Source: Xanthomonas sp. DAR 80977 (lineage in GTDB: Bacteria > Pseudomonadota > Gammaproteobacteria > Xanthomonadales > Xanthomonadaceae). Taken from it: DNA of 64,000 nucleotides. Shown in pieces: positions 44,879 to 53,075 of this stretch (position 1 is its first letter; every line of letters begins with the position of its first letter). Location: the NCBI RefSeq assembly GCF_041240605.1, contig NZ_CP162487.1, positions 5,418,840-5,482,839 on the forward strand, written 5' to 3'. A program made the position numbers and the translations under genes. The notes under the pieces were generated by a model. The model saw nothing but the letters and a program-made list of their open reading frames with translations, had not been told where the DNA came from and ran no database searches.

Positions 44879-45152
44879 AAGGCCGAGCACCATTGGAATA
44901 GTGAAAGAGAGGTGTTCGTGCTGCGCTACTTCGATGAAAACCATCGTTAACACATCTCAGCAGGGCGCTTTCCTGTGATAACAAGGGTTGATTAAAGTAA
45001 GTGTGTTAGTGCGCGGCCTATTTAAGCAAAGCATTGCGCCGCGGATGCAGTCAGATTAATAAGCGTTTCGTAGTCATTTTTTATGGACAAAGAACTGGCT
45101 GCATGGATGGAAGAAAGCACAAGAAAGCGGACTTGGGAACGAAGCGACGCGT

Positions 45153-45548
45153 TCATCTCGGCGGCGCCGCCAACTCCCTGGCGCTGAGATAGCCGTCGCC
45201 GTTGCCGTCCTGCTTGCGGAAACGCGCGGTCAAGGTCGCCTGGTGCTGGGCGCGGGTGATCGGCTTGCCGCGGCCGCCGGGGAGTTCGGCGGGGCTGAGC
45301 ACGCCGTCGTGGTCGAGGTCGCGCGCGTCGAAGGCGTAGCTCATCCAGGCCAGGTATTCGTCCAGGCTGACGCGGCCGTCGCCGTCGCGTTCCATGCGTT
45401 GCAGATAGCTCCCGGTGCTGTCGACGACTTGCGCGCCGGCGCTGGCGATCGCGCCGCTCAGCGCCGTCAACAGGACGAACGCTGCCATGAACGACGAACG
45501 CCGCACGAGGCGGCGTTCGCGAGGCGTCTGCGGGACACCGTGGCTCAT
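45153..45548 (-). CDS. Exported EF-hand protein
   Basis: This encodes 131 residues. The signal peptide is MAAFVLLTALSGAIASAGAQ at about residues 20-40. Three calcium-binding loops follow: DGDGRVSLDEY, DLDHDGVLSPAEL and DGNGDGYLSAREL. The ATG at 45548 overlaps the desaturase stop by four bases, so it is translationally coupled to the desaturase. Its C-terminal end is duplicated at 43966-44092. Role unknown; it probably binds calcium in the periplasm. Confidence 0.88.
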   Translation of the reverse strand: MSHGVPQTPRERRLVRRSSFMAAFVLLTALSGAIASAGAQVVDSTGSYLQRMERDGDGRVSLDEYLAWMSYAFDARDLDHDGVLSPAELPGGRGKPITRAQHQATLTARFRKQDGNGDGYLSARELAAPPR

Positions 45549-46741
45549 GCCAACGCGTAGCCCTTCAGGCGCGCGGCATAGGCCTGCAGGGCGGCGATGC
45601 CGCTGGCCTCGGCGTCGTGGCACCAGGCCTGCAGTTGCTTCAGGCGTTCGCTGGCGTCGTGGCTGCGCGCTTCCAGCAGGGCGGCCAGGCGCGCGCGGTG
45701 TTCGACCAGGGTACGCATGCGCGGGCGCTGCGCGACCCAGTGCTGCAGCTGTTCGCGCGCGTCCGGCTTGAGCCAGCGGCCGTCGTCGACCAGGCCCTTG
45801 CGCAGGCGCCGCGGCAGCAGCTTGCGCAGCTTGGCGCCGGCCTGCGCGGCTTCTTCCTTCAACGCCGGGGCGAACACGTTGCGCTGGTAGTCGGTCATCG
45901 CCTGGAAGCGGTGCGAGAGCAGCGCGCGCAGGGTGTCGGCGTCGGGCACGGCGATGTTCGGGCGTACGTCCAGGGTCGGCGCCACGCGCAGGATCCTGGC
46001 CAGGCGAAGCGCGGCCAGGGTGCGGATCGCGACCCAGCCGATGTCCAGTTCCCAGCGCCGCATCGAGAAGCGCGCCGAGCTTGGGAAGGCGTGGTGGTTG
46101 TTGTGCAGCTCTTCGCCGCCGATCCACAGCGCCCACGGGGTCAGGTTGGTCGAGGTGTCGGCCGATTCAAAGTTGCGGTAGCCCCACCAGTGGCCAAGGC
46201 CGTTGACCACGCCGGCGGCCCAGAACGGGATCCAGGCCATCTGCAGCGCCCACAGCGCGATGCCGGGCAGGCCGAACAGCAGGAAATCGACGGCGAACAG
46301 GGCGATCGGCCCCCAGTTCGCATGCGGGGTGTACAGGCGGCGCTCGATCCAGTCGTCCGGGGCGCCCTTGCCGTACTGCTCGATGTCGCCGCGCATGGCG
46401 CGCGCCTCGCGGTACAGCTCCACGCCGCGCCAGAACACGCGGCCGATGCCCTTGGTCTGCGGGCTGTGCGGATCCTCCTCGGTCTCCACCTTGGCGTGGT
46501 GCTTGCGATGGATCGCCACCCACTCCTTGGTGATCATGGAGGTGGTGAACCAGGTCCAGAAGCGGAAGAAGTGCGACAGCAGCGGATGGAAGTCGACGCC
46601 GCGGTGCGCCTGGCTGCGGTGCAGGTACAGGGTCACCGCGAAGATGGTCAGCTGGGTGAACACCAACAGCACCGCCAGCATGCCCCACCAGCCGAGGTCG
46701 AACAGGCCGGAGCTGAGGAAGTCGAGAATCGCGTCGGACAT
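45545..46741 (-). CDS. Membrane fatty-acid (acyl-CoA) desaturase
   Basis: This encodes 398 residues. Three histidine boxes of the integral-membrane desaturase fold are present: HRSQAH, HRKHH and HNNHH. Paired membrane helices are seen at about residues 8-30 and 150-190. These bind the di-iron centre that inserts a double bond into fatty acyl chains, most likely at delta-9. The last 100 residues are an extra Ala/Arg-rich helical tail. ATG at 46741 (MSDAILDFLSSG) is the natural start; the frame is open upstream. It is divergent from the ABC ATPase gene. Confidence 0.92.
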   Translation of the reverse strand: MSDAILDFLSSGLFDLGWWGMLAVLLVFTQLTIFAVTLYLHRSQAHRGVDFHPLLSHFFRFWTWFTTSMITKEWVAIHRKHHAKVETEEDPHSPQTKGIGRVFWRGVELYREARAMRGDIEQYGKGAPDDWIERRLYTPHANWGPIALFAVDFLLFGLPGIALWALQMAWIPFWAAGVVNGLGHWWGYRNFESADTSTNLTPWALWIGGEELHNNHHAFPSSARFSMRRWELDIGWVAIRTLAALRLARILRVAPTLDVRPNIAVPDADTLRALLSHRFQAMTDYQRNVFAPALKEEAAQAGAKLRKLLPRRLRKGLVDDGRWLKPDAREQLQHWVAQRPRMRTLVEHRARLAALLEARSHDASERLKQLQAWCHDAEASGIAALQAYAARLKGYALA

Positions 46742-46881
46742 TGCCAGAACTCCAGGCGGTGAAGGCGTGCGCCGTGTTGGTATAGGAGACATGATGGGGG
46801 CAGTGGCGGCAAACTTCACCCGTCGCCTGCGTACGGTATTCAGCCGCTGCGCGCTCTTGATCACAGAACGGTTGCACTTCC

Positions 46882-47724
46882 ATGTCCGTCGCCCTCCCCG
46901 ATGCAACTCCCATGCCGGCCGCCGCGCCGCTGATCGAACTGGACCGCGCCAGCGTCGTGCGCGGCCAGGTGCGCGTGCTGCACGAGCTGAGCCTGCGCAT
47001 CGCGCTCGGCCAGCACACCGCGATCCTCGGCCCGAACGGCTGCGGCAAGTCCTCGTTCATCAAGCTGATCACGCGCGAGCTGTACCCGCTGGCGCGGGCC
47101 GGCGAAGACCCGCCGGTGCGGGTGCTGGGACAGAGCCGCTGGCAGGTGGACCGGCTGCGCAGCCAGCTGGGCATCGTCACCGGCGACCTCAGCGTCAATC
47201 TGGCCGACATGCCCGGGCTGGACGTGGAGAGCGCGGTGCTGTCCGGCTTCTTCGCCAGCTACGTGGTGCCGCCGCACCGCGAGGTGAGCGAGGCGATGCG
47301 CGAACGCGCGCGCGAGGCACTGCGGCTGGCGCAGGCGTCGCCGCTGCTGCAGCGGCCGTATGCGGAGCTGTCGGCCGGCGAGACCCGGCGCGTGCTGATC
47401 GCGCGCGCCCTGGTCAACCGGCCGCAGGCGCTGCTGCTGGACGAACCCAGCACCGGGCTGGACATGGTCGCGCGCCAGCACCTGCTGGCGACGATGCGCG
47501 CGCTCGCCCGCCAGGGCATCACCCTGGTGCTGGTCACCCACCACATCGAGGAGATCGTGCCGGAGATCGAGCGGGTGATCCTGCTGCGCGGCGGCCACGT
47601 CTACGCCGACGGCAGCCGCGAGGAGCTGTTGGCCGACGCGCCGCTGTCGGCGGTGTTCGGCGGCCCGGTGCGGGTGCGCCGCGATGGCGCGACCTACAGC
47701 GCGAGCGTGGCCGAGGTGGAGTGA
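46882..47724 (+). CDS. Orphan ABC transporter ATP-binding protein
   Basis: This encodes a 280-residue ATPase. Walker A is GPNGCGKSS, the signature is LSAGETRRV, Walker B is ALLLDEPSTGLD, and the switch His is VTHHIEE. There is no permease gene next to it. It is close to YlmA/ModF-type single ABC ATPases, and the transported substrate is unknown. It is divergent from the desaturase gene across 140 bases. Confidence 0.92.
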   Translation: MSVALPDATPMPAAAPLIELDRASVVRGQVRVLHELSLRIALGQHTAILGPNGCGKSSFIKLITRELYPLARAGEDPPVRVLGQSRWQVDRLRSQLGIVTGDLSVNLADMPGLDVESAVLSGFFASYVVPPHREVSEAMRERAREALRLAQASPLLQRPYAELSAGETRRVLIARALVNRPQALLLDEPSTGLDMVARQHLLATMRALARQGITLVLVTHHIEEIVPEIERVILLRGGHVYADGSREELLADAPLSAVFGGPVRVRRDGATYSASVAEVE

Positions 47725-47895
47725 GGTGGCGGCGTGGGCTTGTGGCTCGCTTCTCAAGGCCCGGTGCGGTGCGTGAGATGAACCGCCATCGGACCATCGG
47801 CGCCGACGCCCACCTCGATCCGGCGACGCCATGACGTCGTTCGTCGCGCCTGATGGCCACGGCCACCAATCGCATCGGCGCTCTCGGTAACGCGC

Positions 47896-47920
47896 GTCGC
47901 GACTGAAGTCGCTCCCACAA
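47896..47920. repeat. Single REP-like repeat
   Basis: GTCGCGACTGAAGTCGCTCC plus CACAAC is another copy of the dispersed repeat, in the 255-base gap between the ABC ATPase and the MFS gene ends. The rest of that gap is featureless. Confidence 0.8.
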
Positions 47921-47979
47921 CAATTGCGTCGTCTGTTGCCTCTACGTCGCCAACCGCAAAAACCCACGCTGAAAAAGCG

Positions 47980-49614
47980 CTAGCTGCCGCGCCCGGCGAC
48001 AGTGGGCGGCGACGCCTGCTGCAGGTCCAGCGCCAGGAAATGGTGCACCGCCGGCCGCTCCGGGCCGATGTGGTAGCGCAGCGCCGCGTCCTGCAGGTCG
48101 GCGTCGGCATGCGACACGCGCTGGTGCTGGCGCAGGTGTTCGGCCCAGGATTCGACCAGGAACCACTCCATCACCCGTTCCGGCTCGGCGCTGTGCTCGG
48201 TGATGCCCCAGGCGTAGGCGCCGTCGCGGCGGCGCTCGCGCGACAGCTCGCGCAAGGCGTGCAGGAACGCCGCGCGGTCGGCGACGCGCACGCGGTATTC
48301 GATCTGCACCATGACCGGGCCGCGGTCGTGCGCCACCGGCGCGTTGAGCAGCGGCTCGGGCCAGTGGTTGGACGGCTGCAGGTCGGCCTCGCCCTTGGGC
48401 AGGCGCAGGCGGTGGAACGCCAGCGCGACCAGCAGCAGCGCGCCGGCGCCGAGCAGCAGCGTGGCGGCGATGCCGAGCTGCGCGGCGATCAGGCCCCAGC
48501 CCAGGCTGCCGCCGGCCATCGCGCCGTTGAACACGGTCAGGTAGACCGCCAGGCCGCGGCCGCGCACCCAGTTCGGCAGCACTGCCTGCGCCACCCCGTT
48601 GAGCGTGGTCAGCGCCACGATCCAGCCGACCCCGAGCACCAGCAACAACAGCACCGCGACGGTCTGCGACGGCGTGGTCGCCAGCGCCGCCATGACCGCG
48701 GCGGTCAGCACCGCGGCCAGCAGCACCAGGCCGTCGGCATCCAGCCGCTTGCGCAGCTGCGGCAGCACGACCGCGCCGAGGATCGCGCCCACGCCGACGG
48801 CGCCGAGCAGCACGCCGTAGAACCCGGCGCTGCCGCCGAGCATGCGCCGCGCCACCAGCGGCAGCAGCGCCCACACCGAGCTGGCGAACACGAAGAACAC
48901 CGCCGCGCGCAGCAGCACCACGTGCAGCTCGCGGCTGGCGCGGGCATAGCGCAGGCCGGCGCGGAAGGCGCCGAAGAACTGCTCGGACAGGCCGCTGTCG
49001 GCCGCCTTGGCGCGCGGCCACCACAGCAGCGCGGCGACCACGAACACGTAGCTGAGCACATCGCTGGCGTAGGCCGCCGCCGCACCCAGGCTGGCCAGCA
49101 GCAGGCCGCCGCCGGCTGGTCCCAGCGCACGCGCGATGTTGATGCCCAGCGAGTTCAGCGCCACCGCGTTCTTCAGGTCCGCGCGCGGCACCAGTTCCGG
49201 CACGATCGCCTGCCAGGTCGGCCCCATCAGCGCGCCGCCGATGCCGCCGACGAAGGTCAGCGCGACCAGGTATTCGACGGTGAGCGCGCCGGTCCTGGAC
49301 AGCAGCAGCAGGCTGGCGCTGACGCAGGCCAGCAACAGCTGCACGCAGATCAGGAAGCGGCGCCGGTCGAGGATGTCCGACAGCACGCCGGCCGGGATCG
49401 CCAGCAGGAACACCGGCAGTGTCGCCGCGGTCTGCATCAGCGCCACCGCGGCGGGATTGTTGGACAGGTCGGTGACCAGCCAGGAACTGGCGACGTCGCG
49501 CATGAAGCTGCCGACGTTGCCGAGCACGGTGGCCGCCCACAGCACCGCGAACACGCGATGCCGCAGCGGGGCGAAGCTGCCGGTGGCCGGCGCGGGTGCG
49601 GTGGGCTCAGCCAT
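47980..49614 (-). CDS. MFS transporter fused to a C-terminal ABM-like domain
   Basis: This encodes 544 residues. About residues 1-415 are a 12-helix major facilitator of the EntS/MFS_3 type (VLGNVGSFMRDVASSWLVTDLS, GVLSDILDRRRF). About residues 440-540 form a soluble domain with VQIEYRVRVADRAAFLHALREL, which resembles antibiotic-biosynthesis-monooxygenase-like (ABM) ferredoxin-fold dimers. Such fusions occur in other bacteria, but the substrate is unknown. It overlaps the DoxX gene by eight bases and is the last gene of a five-gene set. Confidence 0.88.
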   Translation of the reverse strand: MAEPTAPAPATGSFAPLRHRVFAVLWAATVLGNVGSFMRDVASSWLVTDLSNNPAAVALMQTAATLPVFLLAIPAGVLSDILDRRRFLICVQLLLACVSASLLLLSRTGALTVEYLVALTFVGGIGGALMGPTWQAIVPELVPRADLKNAVALNSLGINIARALGPAGGGLLLASLGAAAAYASDVLSYVFVVAALLWWPRAKAADSGLSEQFFGAFRAGLRYARASRELHVVLLRAAVFFVFASSVWALLPLVARRMLGGSAGFYGVLLGAVGVGAILGAVVLPQLRKRLDADGLVLLAAVLTAAVMAALATTPSQTVAVLLLLVLGVGWIVALTTLNGVAQAVLPNWVRGRGLAVYLTVFNGAMAGGSLGWGLIAAQLGIAATLLLGAGALLLVALAFHRLRLPKGEADLQPSNHWPEPLLNAPVAHDRGPVMVQIEYRVRVADRAAFLHALRELSRERRRDGAYAWGITEHSAEPERVMEWFLVESWAEHLRQHQRVSHADADLQDAALRYHIGPERPAVHHFLALDLQQASPPTVAGRGS

Positions 49615-50026
49615 GCGCGCGCTCGCGCAGGTCGTGCCAGGCCACCAGCACGAAGCCGCCGACCAGGCCCAGGTGCTCGTAGAACGCGTTCATTGCCGCA
49701 AAGCGTTGCATGCCGCTCATCTCCCAATAGCGGTTGGCCACGCACGCGGCCACCAGGGTGAACCCGCCCAGCGCCAGCGCGCCCAGCCAACGATACGCGC
49801 CGCTCAGGATCAGCAGCGACGCGCCCAGTTCCAGCACGATCACCGCCGCCGCCAGCGGCGCGGCCGGCGCCATGCCGAAGTGCGCCATTTCCGCGACCGC
49901 GCCGTCGAAGGCGAAGGCCTTGACCAGCCCGCCCTGCAGATAGGCCGCGCACAGGCCGAGCAGCGCCAGCCAGCGCAGCCATGCCGGGGTCAGGCGCGTG
50001 CCGAGCGCATCGGTCGTGTCATGCAT
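49607..50026 (-). CDS. DoxX-family membrane protein
   Basis: This encodes 139 residues with four membrane helices, starting with WLRWLALLGLCAAYLQGGLVKAF. G-x-x-K after the first helix and a central GASLLILSG fit the DoxX family. Some members act with oxidative or thiosulfate stress systems. It is between the amidohydrolase (114-base gap) and the MFS gene (eight-base overlap), and is likely part of the same operon. Confidence 0.85.
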   Translation of the reverse strand: MHDTTDALGTRLTPAWLRWLALLGLCAAYLQGGLVKAFAFDGAVAEMAHFGMAPAAPLAAAVIVLELGASLLILSGAYRWLGALALGGFTLVAACVANRYWEMSGMQRFAAMNAFYEHLGLVGGFVLVAWHDLRERAHG

Positions 50027-50140
50027 GGCGCACGCTCCGCGGGGTGCTGGCGGCCGTGCGCGCGGCCAGCGCGGGACGCGGCACGTTCCGCGCCTCCACG
50101 CCGGCCTGCGTGCCGATGCCGCCCGTCGTGCTCATCCGGC

Positions 50141-52033
50141 TCATACCGCCCAGCACGCGCAACCCAGCGCGCCCCAGAAGCTCTTCAGGTCGGCGATCGG
50201 CAGCTGGCTGCTCCACGCGGTGGCGTGCCGGTGCCCATGGATCGTGCAGTCGTGGGCGCAGCCGCAACTGGCAGCGGCCTGCTGCAGCAGTGCCGGCGCC
50301 AGCGCCTCGCCCCAGGCGGCGTAGCCGCGGAAGCGGCGCGCCGGCGACCAGTCCGGCATCGGCGGCGGCGGCGGTGCCTCGTCGTAGTCGGCGAACGGCG
50401 CGCTGGCCCACACCACCTTGCCGCCGACCATGGTCAGCAGCGCGGTGGTGTCGGCGATGTCGCTTTCCGCACAGCCGAAATAGTCGCGGTCCGGCACCAC
50501 CAGGTCGGCGAACTGGCCGGCCTGGATGCGGCCCTTCTTGCCTTCCTCGTTGCTGAACCAGGTGACGTGCTCGGTCCACATGCGCAATGCGGTCTCGCGG
50601 TCGATGCAGTTGCGCTGCGGATACAGGCGCAGGCCGCCGACGGTGCGCCCGGTCACCAGCCACGCCAGCGACACCCAGGGGTTGTAGGAGGCCACGCGCG
50701 TGGCGTCGGTGCCGGCCGAGACCTTGACCCCCTTCTCCAGCATGCGCTTGACCGGCGGCGTCGCCTCGGCCACGCCCATGCCGTAGCGCTCGACGAAATA
50801 CTCGCCCTGGTAGGCCATGCGGTGCTGCACCGCGATGCCGCCGCCGAGCGCGGCGATACGGTCGATGGAGCGTTCGGAAATGGTTTCGGCGTGGTCGAAG
50901 AACCAGTGCAACCCCTGCAGCGGGATCTCCCGGTCCACGCGTTCGAACGCGTCCAGCGCGCGGCTGATGGTCTCGTCGTAGGTGGCGTGCAGGCGCCATG
51001 GCCAGCGGTTCTGCGCCAGGATCCGCACCACGTCCTCCAGTTCGTGCTCCATCTGCGGCGGCATGTCCGGGCGCGGCTGGCGGAAGTCCTCGAAGTCGGC
51101 GGCGGAGAACACCAGCATCTCGCCGGCGCCATTGTGGCGGAAGTAGTCGTCGCCCTGCTGGTAGCGCGAGCTGGCGGTCCAGGCGAGGAAGTCTTCCTTC
51201 TCCTGCTGCGGTTTCTGGGTGAACAGGTTGTAGGCCAGGCGGATGGTCAGCTGGCCGGCGTCGGCCAGTTCCTGGATCACCCTGTAGTCGTCGGGATAGT
51301 TCTGGAAACCGCCGCCGGCGTCGATCGCGCCGGTGACGCCGAGCCGGTTCAGTTCGCGCATGAACTGGCGGGTCGAATTGACCTGGTAGTCGTAGGGCAG
51401 CGTCGGCCCCTTGGCCAGCGTCGCGTACAGGATCGACGCGTTCGGCTTGGCCAGCAGCAATCCGCTCGGGTTGCCCTCGGCGTCGCGCACGATCTCCCCG
51501 CCCGGCGGCGCCGGCGTGTCCTTGCCGTAGCCCACCGCGCGCAGCGCGGCGCCGTTGAGCAGCGCGCGGTCGTACAGGTGCAGCAGGAATACGGGCGTGT
51601 CGGGCGCTACGGCATTGAGTTCGGCGATGGTCGGCAGGCGCTTCTCGGCGAACTGGTGCTCGCTGAAGCCGCCGACCACGCGCACCCATTGCGGGGCCGG
51701 CGTGATCGCCACCTGCCGGCGCAGCATGTCCATCGCGTCGGCGAGGCTGCGCACGCCGTCCCAGCGCAGTTCCAGGTTGTGGTTGAGGCCGCCGCGGATC
51801 AGGTGCAGGTGGTTGTCGATCAGCCCCGGCAGCACGCAGCGGCCATGCAGGTCGATGCGCCGGGTGTGCGCGCCGGCCAACGGCAGGATCTCCGCGTCGC
51901 TGCCGACCTGCAGGAAGCGGCCGTCCTTGATCGCCACCGCCTCGGCCGTGGGACGCGCACGGTCCAGGGTGGTGAAGCGGCCGTGGTACAGGATCAGTTC
52001 CGGCGCGGCATCGGCTGCATGCGGCTCAGCCAT
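50141..52033 (-). CDS. Amidohydrolase (YtcJ/metal-dependent hydrolase family)
   Basis: This encodes 630 residues. The metal site HxH is in LPGLIDNHLHL, then later His residues (LHWFFDHAETIS, AVQHRMAY) and the Asp in SAGTDATRVASYNPW. This is the YtcJ-like group, which includes exoenzymes acting on amide or formamide bonds. The substrate is unknown. The stretch after about residue 540 ends in a Cys/Pro-rich tail (CGCAHDCTIHG). ATG at 52033 overlaps the XapX stop by eight bases. Confidence 0.9.
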   Translation of the reverse strand: MAEPHAADAAPELILYHGRFTTLDRARPTAEAVAIKDGRFLQVGSDAEILPLAGAHTRRIDLHGRCVLPGLIDNHLHLIRGGLNHNLELRWDGVRSLADAMDMLRRQVAITPAPQWVRVVGGFSEHQFAEKRLPTIAELNAVAPDTPVFLLHLYDRALLNGAALRAVGYGKDTPAPPGGEIVRDAEGNPSGLLLAKPNASILYATLAKGPTLPYDYQVNSTRQFMRELNRLGVTGAIDAGGGFQNYPDDYRVIQELADAGQLTIRLAYNLFTQKPQQEKEDFLAWTASSRYQQGDDYFRHNGAGEMLVFSAADFEDFRQPRPDMPPQMEHELEDVVRILAQNRWPWRLHATYDETISRALDAFERVDREIPLQGLHWFFDHAETISERSIDRIAALGGGIAVQHRMAYQGEYFVERYGMGVAEATPPVKRMLEKGVKVSAGTDATRVASYNPWVSLAWLVTGRTVGGLRLYPQRNCIDRETALRMWTEHVTWFSNEEGKKGRIQAGQFADLVVPDRDYFGCAESDIADTTALLTMVGGKVVWASAPFADYDEAPPPPPMPDWSPARRFRGYAAWGEALAPALLQQAAASCGCAHDCTIHGHRHATAWSSQLPIADLKSFWGALGCACWAV

Positions 52034-52298
52034 CGCGGCGCTCTCCCGCGGCCGGCGCCCGCGTGCGCTGCGGCAATTCGCCGAACACATGCGGCTTGAC
52101 CTGGTGCTGGAACCACGAGGTCGGGTTGGCGTCGCTGCGCAGCAGCCGCTGCACCAGCGGCGGCAGCTGCTCGCCGAGCAGGATGCCGAGCAGGCCGACC
52201 AGCGCGATCACCGGCGGCGCCGGCGAACGCACCTTGAACAGCGCATAGATCACCCCGACCAGCAGGCCCAGGCCCAGCGATACCAGATAGGTCTTCAT
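52026..52298 (-). CDS. XapX-domain (DUF1427) protein
   Basis: This encodes 90 residues. The N-terminus KTYLVSLGLGLLVGVIYALFKVRSPAPPVIALVGLLGILLGE is the XapX domain: two membrane helices with an RSPAPP turn. The C-terminus is Arg/Pro-rich. It overlaps the amidohydrolase start and follows the hydrolase gene after 13 bases. The function of this domain is unknown. Confidence 0.88.
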   Translation of the reverse strand: MKTYLVSLGLGLLVGVIYALFKVRSPAPPVIALVGLLGILLGEQLPPLVQRLLRSDANPTSWFQHQVKPHVFGELPQRTRAPAAGERRDG

Positions 52299-52311
52299 CG
52301 GCGTGCTCCGC

Positions 52312-52962
52312 TCAGCCTTCATGGGCGCCGAACATGGCCCGGGCGTAGGTGATGCCCAGGCCGTAGGCGCCGCCGTACTTGCGCGCCACCTCGGTGGTGC
52401 TGGCATAGGACGCGGTGCGCGCCCAGTCGCGCTGCAGTTCCAGCAGGTATTGCAGTGCGGTCATCGGCCGCCCGCCAGCCTGCACGATGCGCTCGATCGC
52501 GCGGTTGTGGGCCTCGGCCGACACGTCGCCGCAGGCGTCGGCGATCACGTAGACCTCGAAGCCCTGGTCCAGCGCCGACAGCGCCGGGCCGACGATGCAC
52601 ACGCTGGTCCACAGCCCGGCCAGCACGATCCGCGGCTTGCCGATTTCGTTGACCCGCTGGATCACCGCCGCGTCCTCCCAGGTGTTCATCGAGGTGCGGT
52701 CGAGCAGCGCCTGGCCCGGGAACGGCGCGACCACTTCGTCGAACATCGGCCCGGAGAAGCTCTTCTCGGCGACCGTGGTCAGGATCGTCGGCACGCCGAA
52801 GCTGGCGGCGGCGTTGGCCACCAATGCGGCGTTGGTGCGCAGCGCGCCCGCATCGATCGAGTGCGTGGCGAAGGCCATCTGCGACTGGAAGTCGATCATG
52901 ATCAGGGTGTGGTCGCCAGGGGCGAGCAAGGTGGCGCCGGGGGTGGGCTGGGCGAGCGGCAT
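52312..52962 (-). CDS. Isochorismatase-family hydrolase (YcaC-like)
   Basis: This encodes 216 residues. Catalytic residues are visible as IDFQSQM (Asp), the Lys in TTVAEKSF, and the Cys in LAGLWTSVCIVG. This matches cysteine hydrolases of the YcaC group, whose natural substrate is unclear. ATG at 52962. It is the first gene of the set hydrolase, XapX, amidohydrolase, DoxX and MFS, all on the minus strand with overlaps or short gaps. Confidence 0.92.
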   Translation of the reverse strand: MPLAQPTPGATLLAPGDHTLIMIDFQSQMAFATHSIDAGALRTNAALVANAAASFGVPTILTTVAEKSFSGPMFDEVVAPFPGQALLDRTSMNTWEDAAVIQRVNEIGKPRIVLAGLWTSVCIVGPALSALDQGFEVYVIADACGDVSAEAHNRAIERIVQAGGRPMTALQYLLELQRDWARTASYASTTEVARKYGGAYGLGITYARAMFGAHEG

Positions 52963-53075
52963 GGACGGATCCTGGTGCGGGGGAGAACGCCATGCTGGCG
53001 CGCGGCGGCGGCCGCGTCTTGGAGATTCGTGTCGCGCTGTGCGCCAAATGCCCGGCCGCTGCGTGCCGGGCCGCG

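Noticed and set aside
45083..45187. Small plus-strand ORF (MDKELAAWMEESTRKRTW)
   Set aside because: It is 34 codons, lacks a ribosome-binding site and runs into the antisense of the EF-hand gene.
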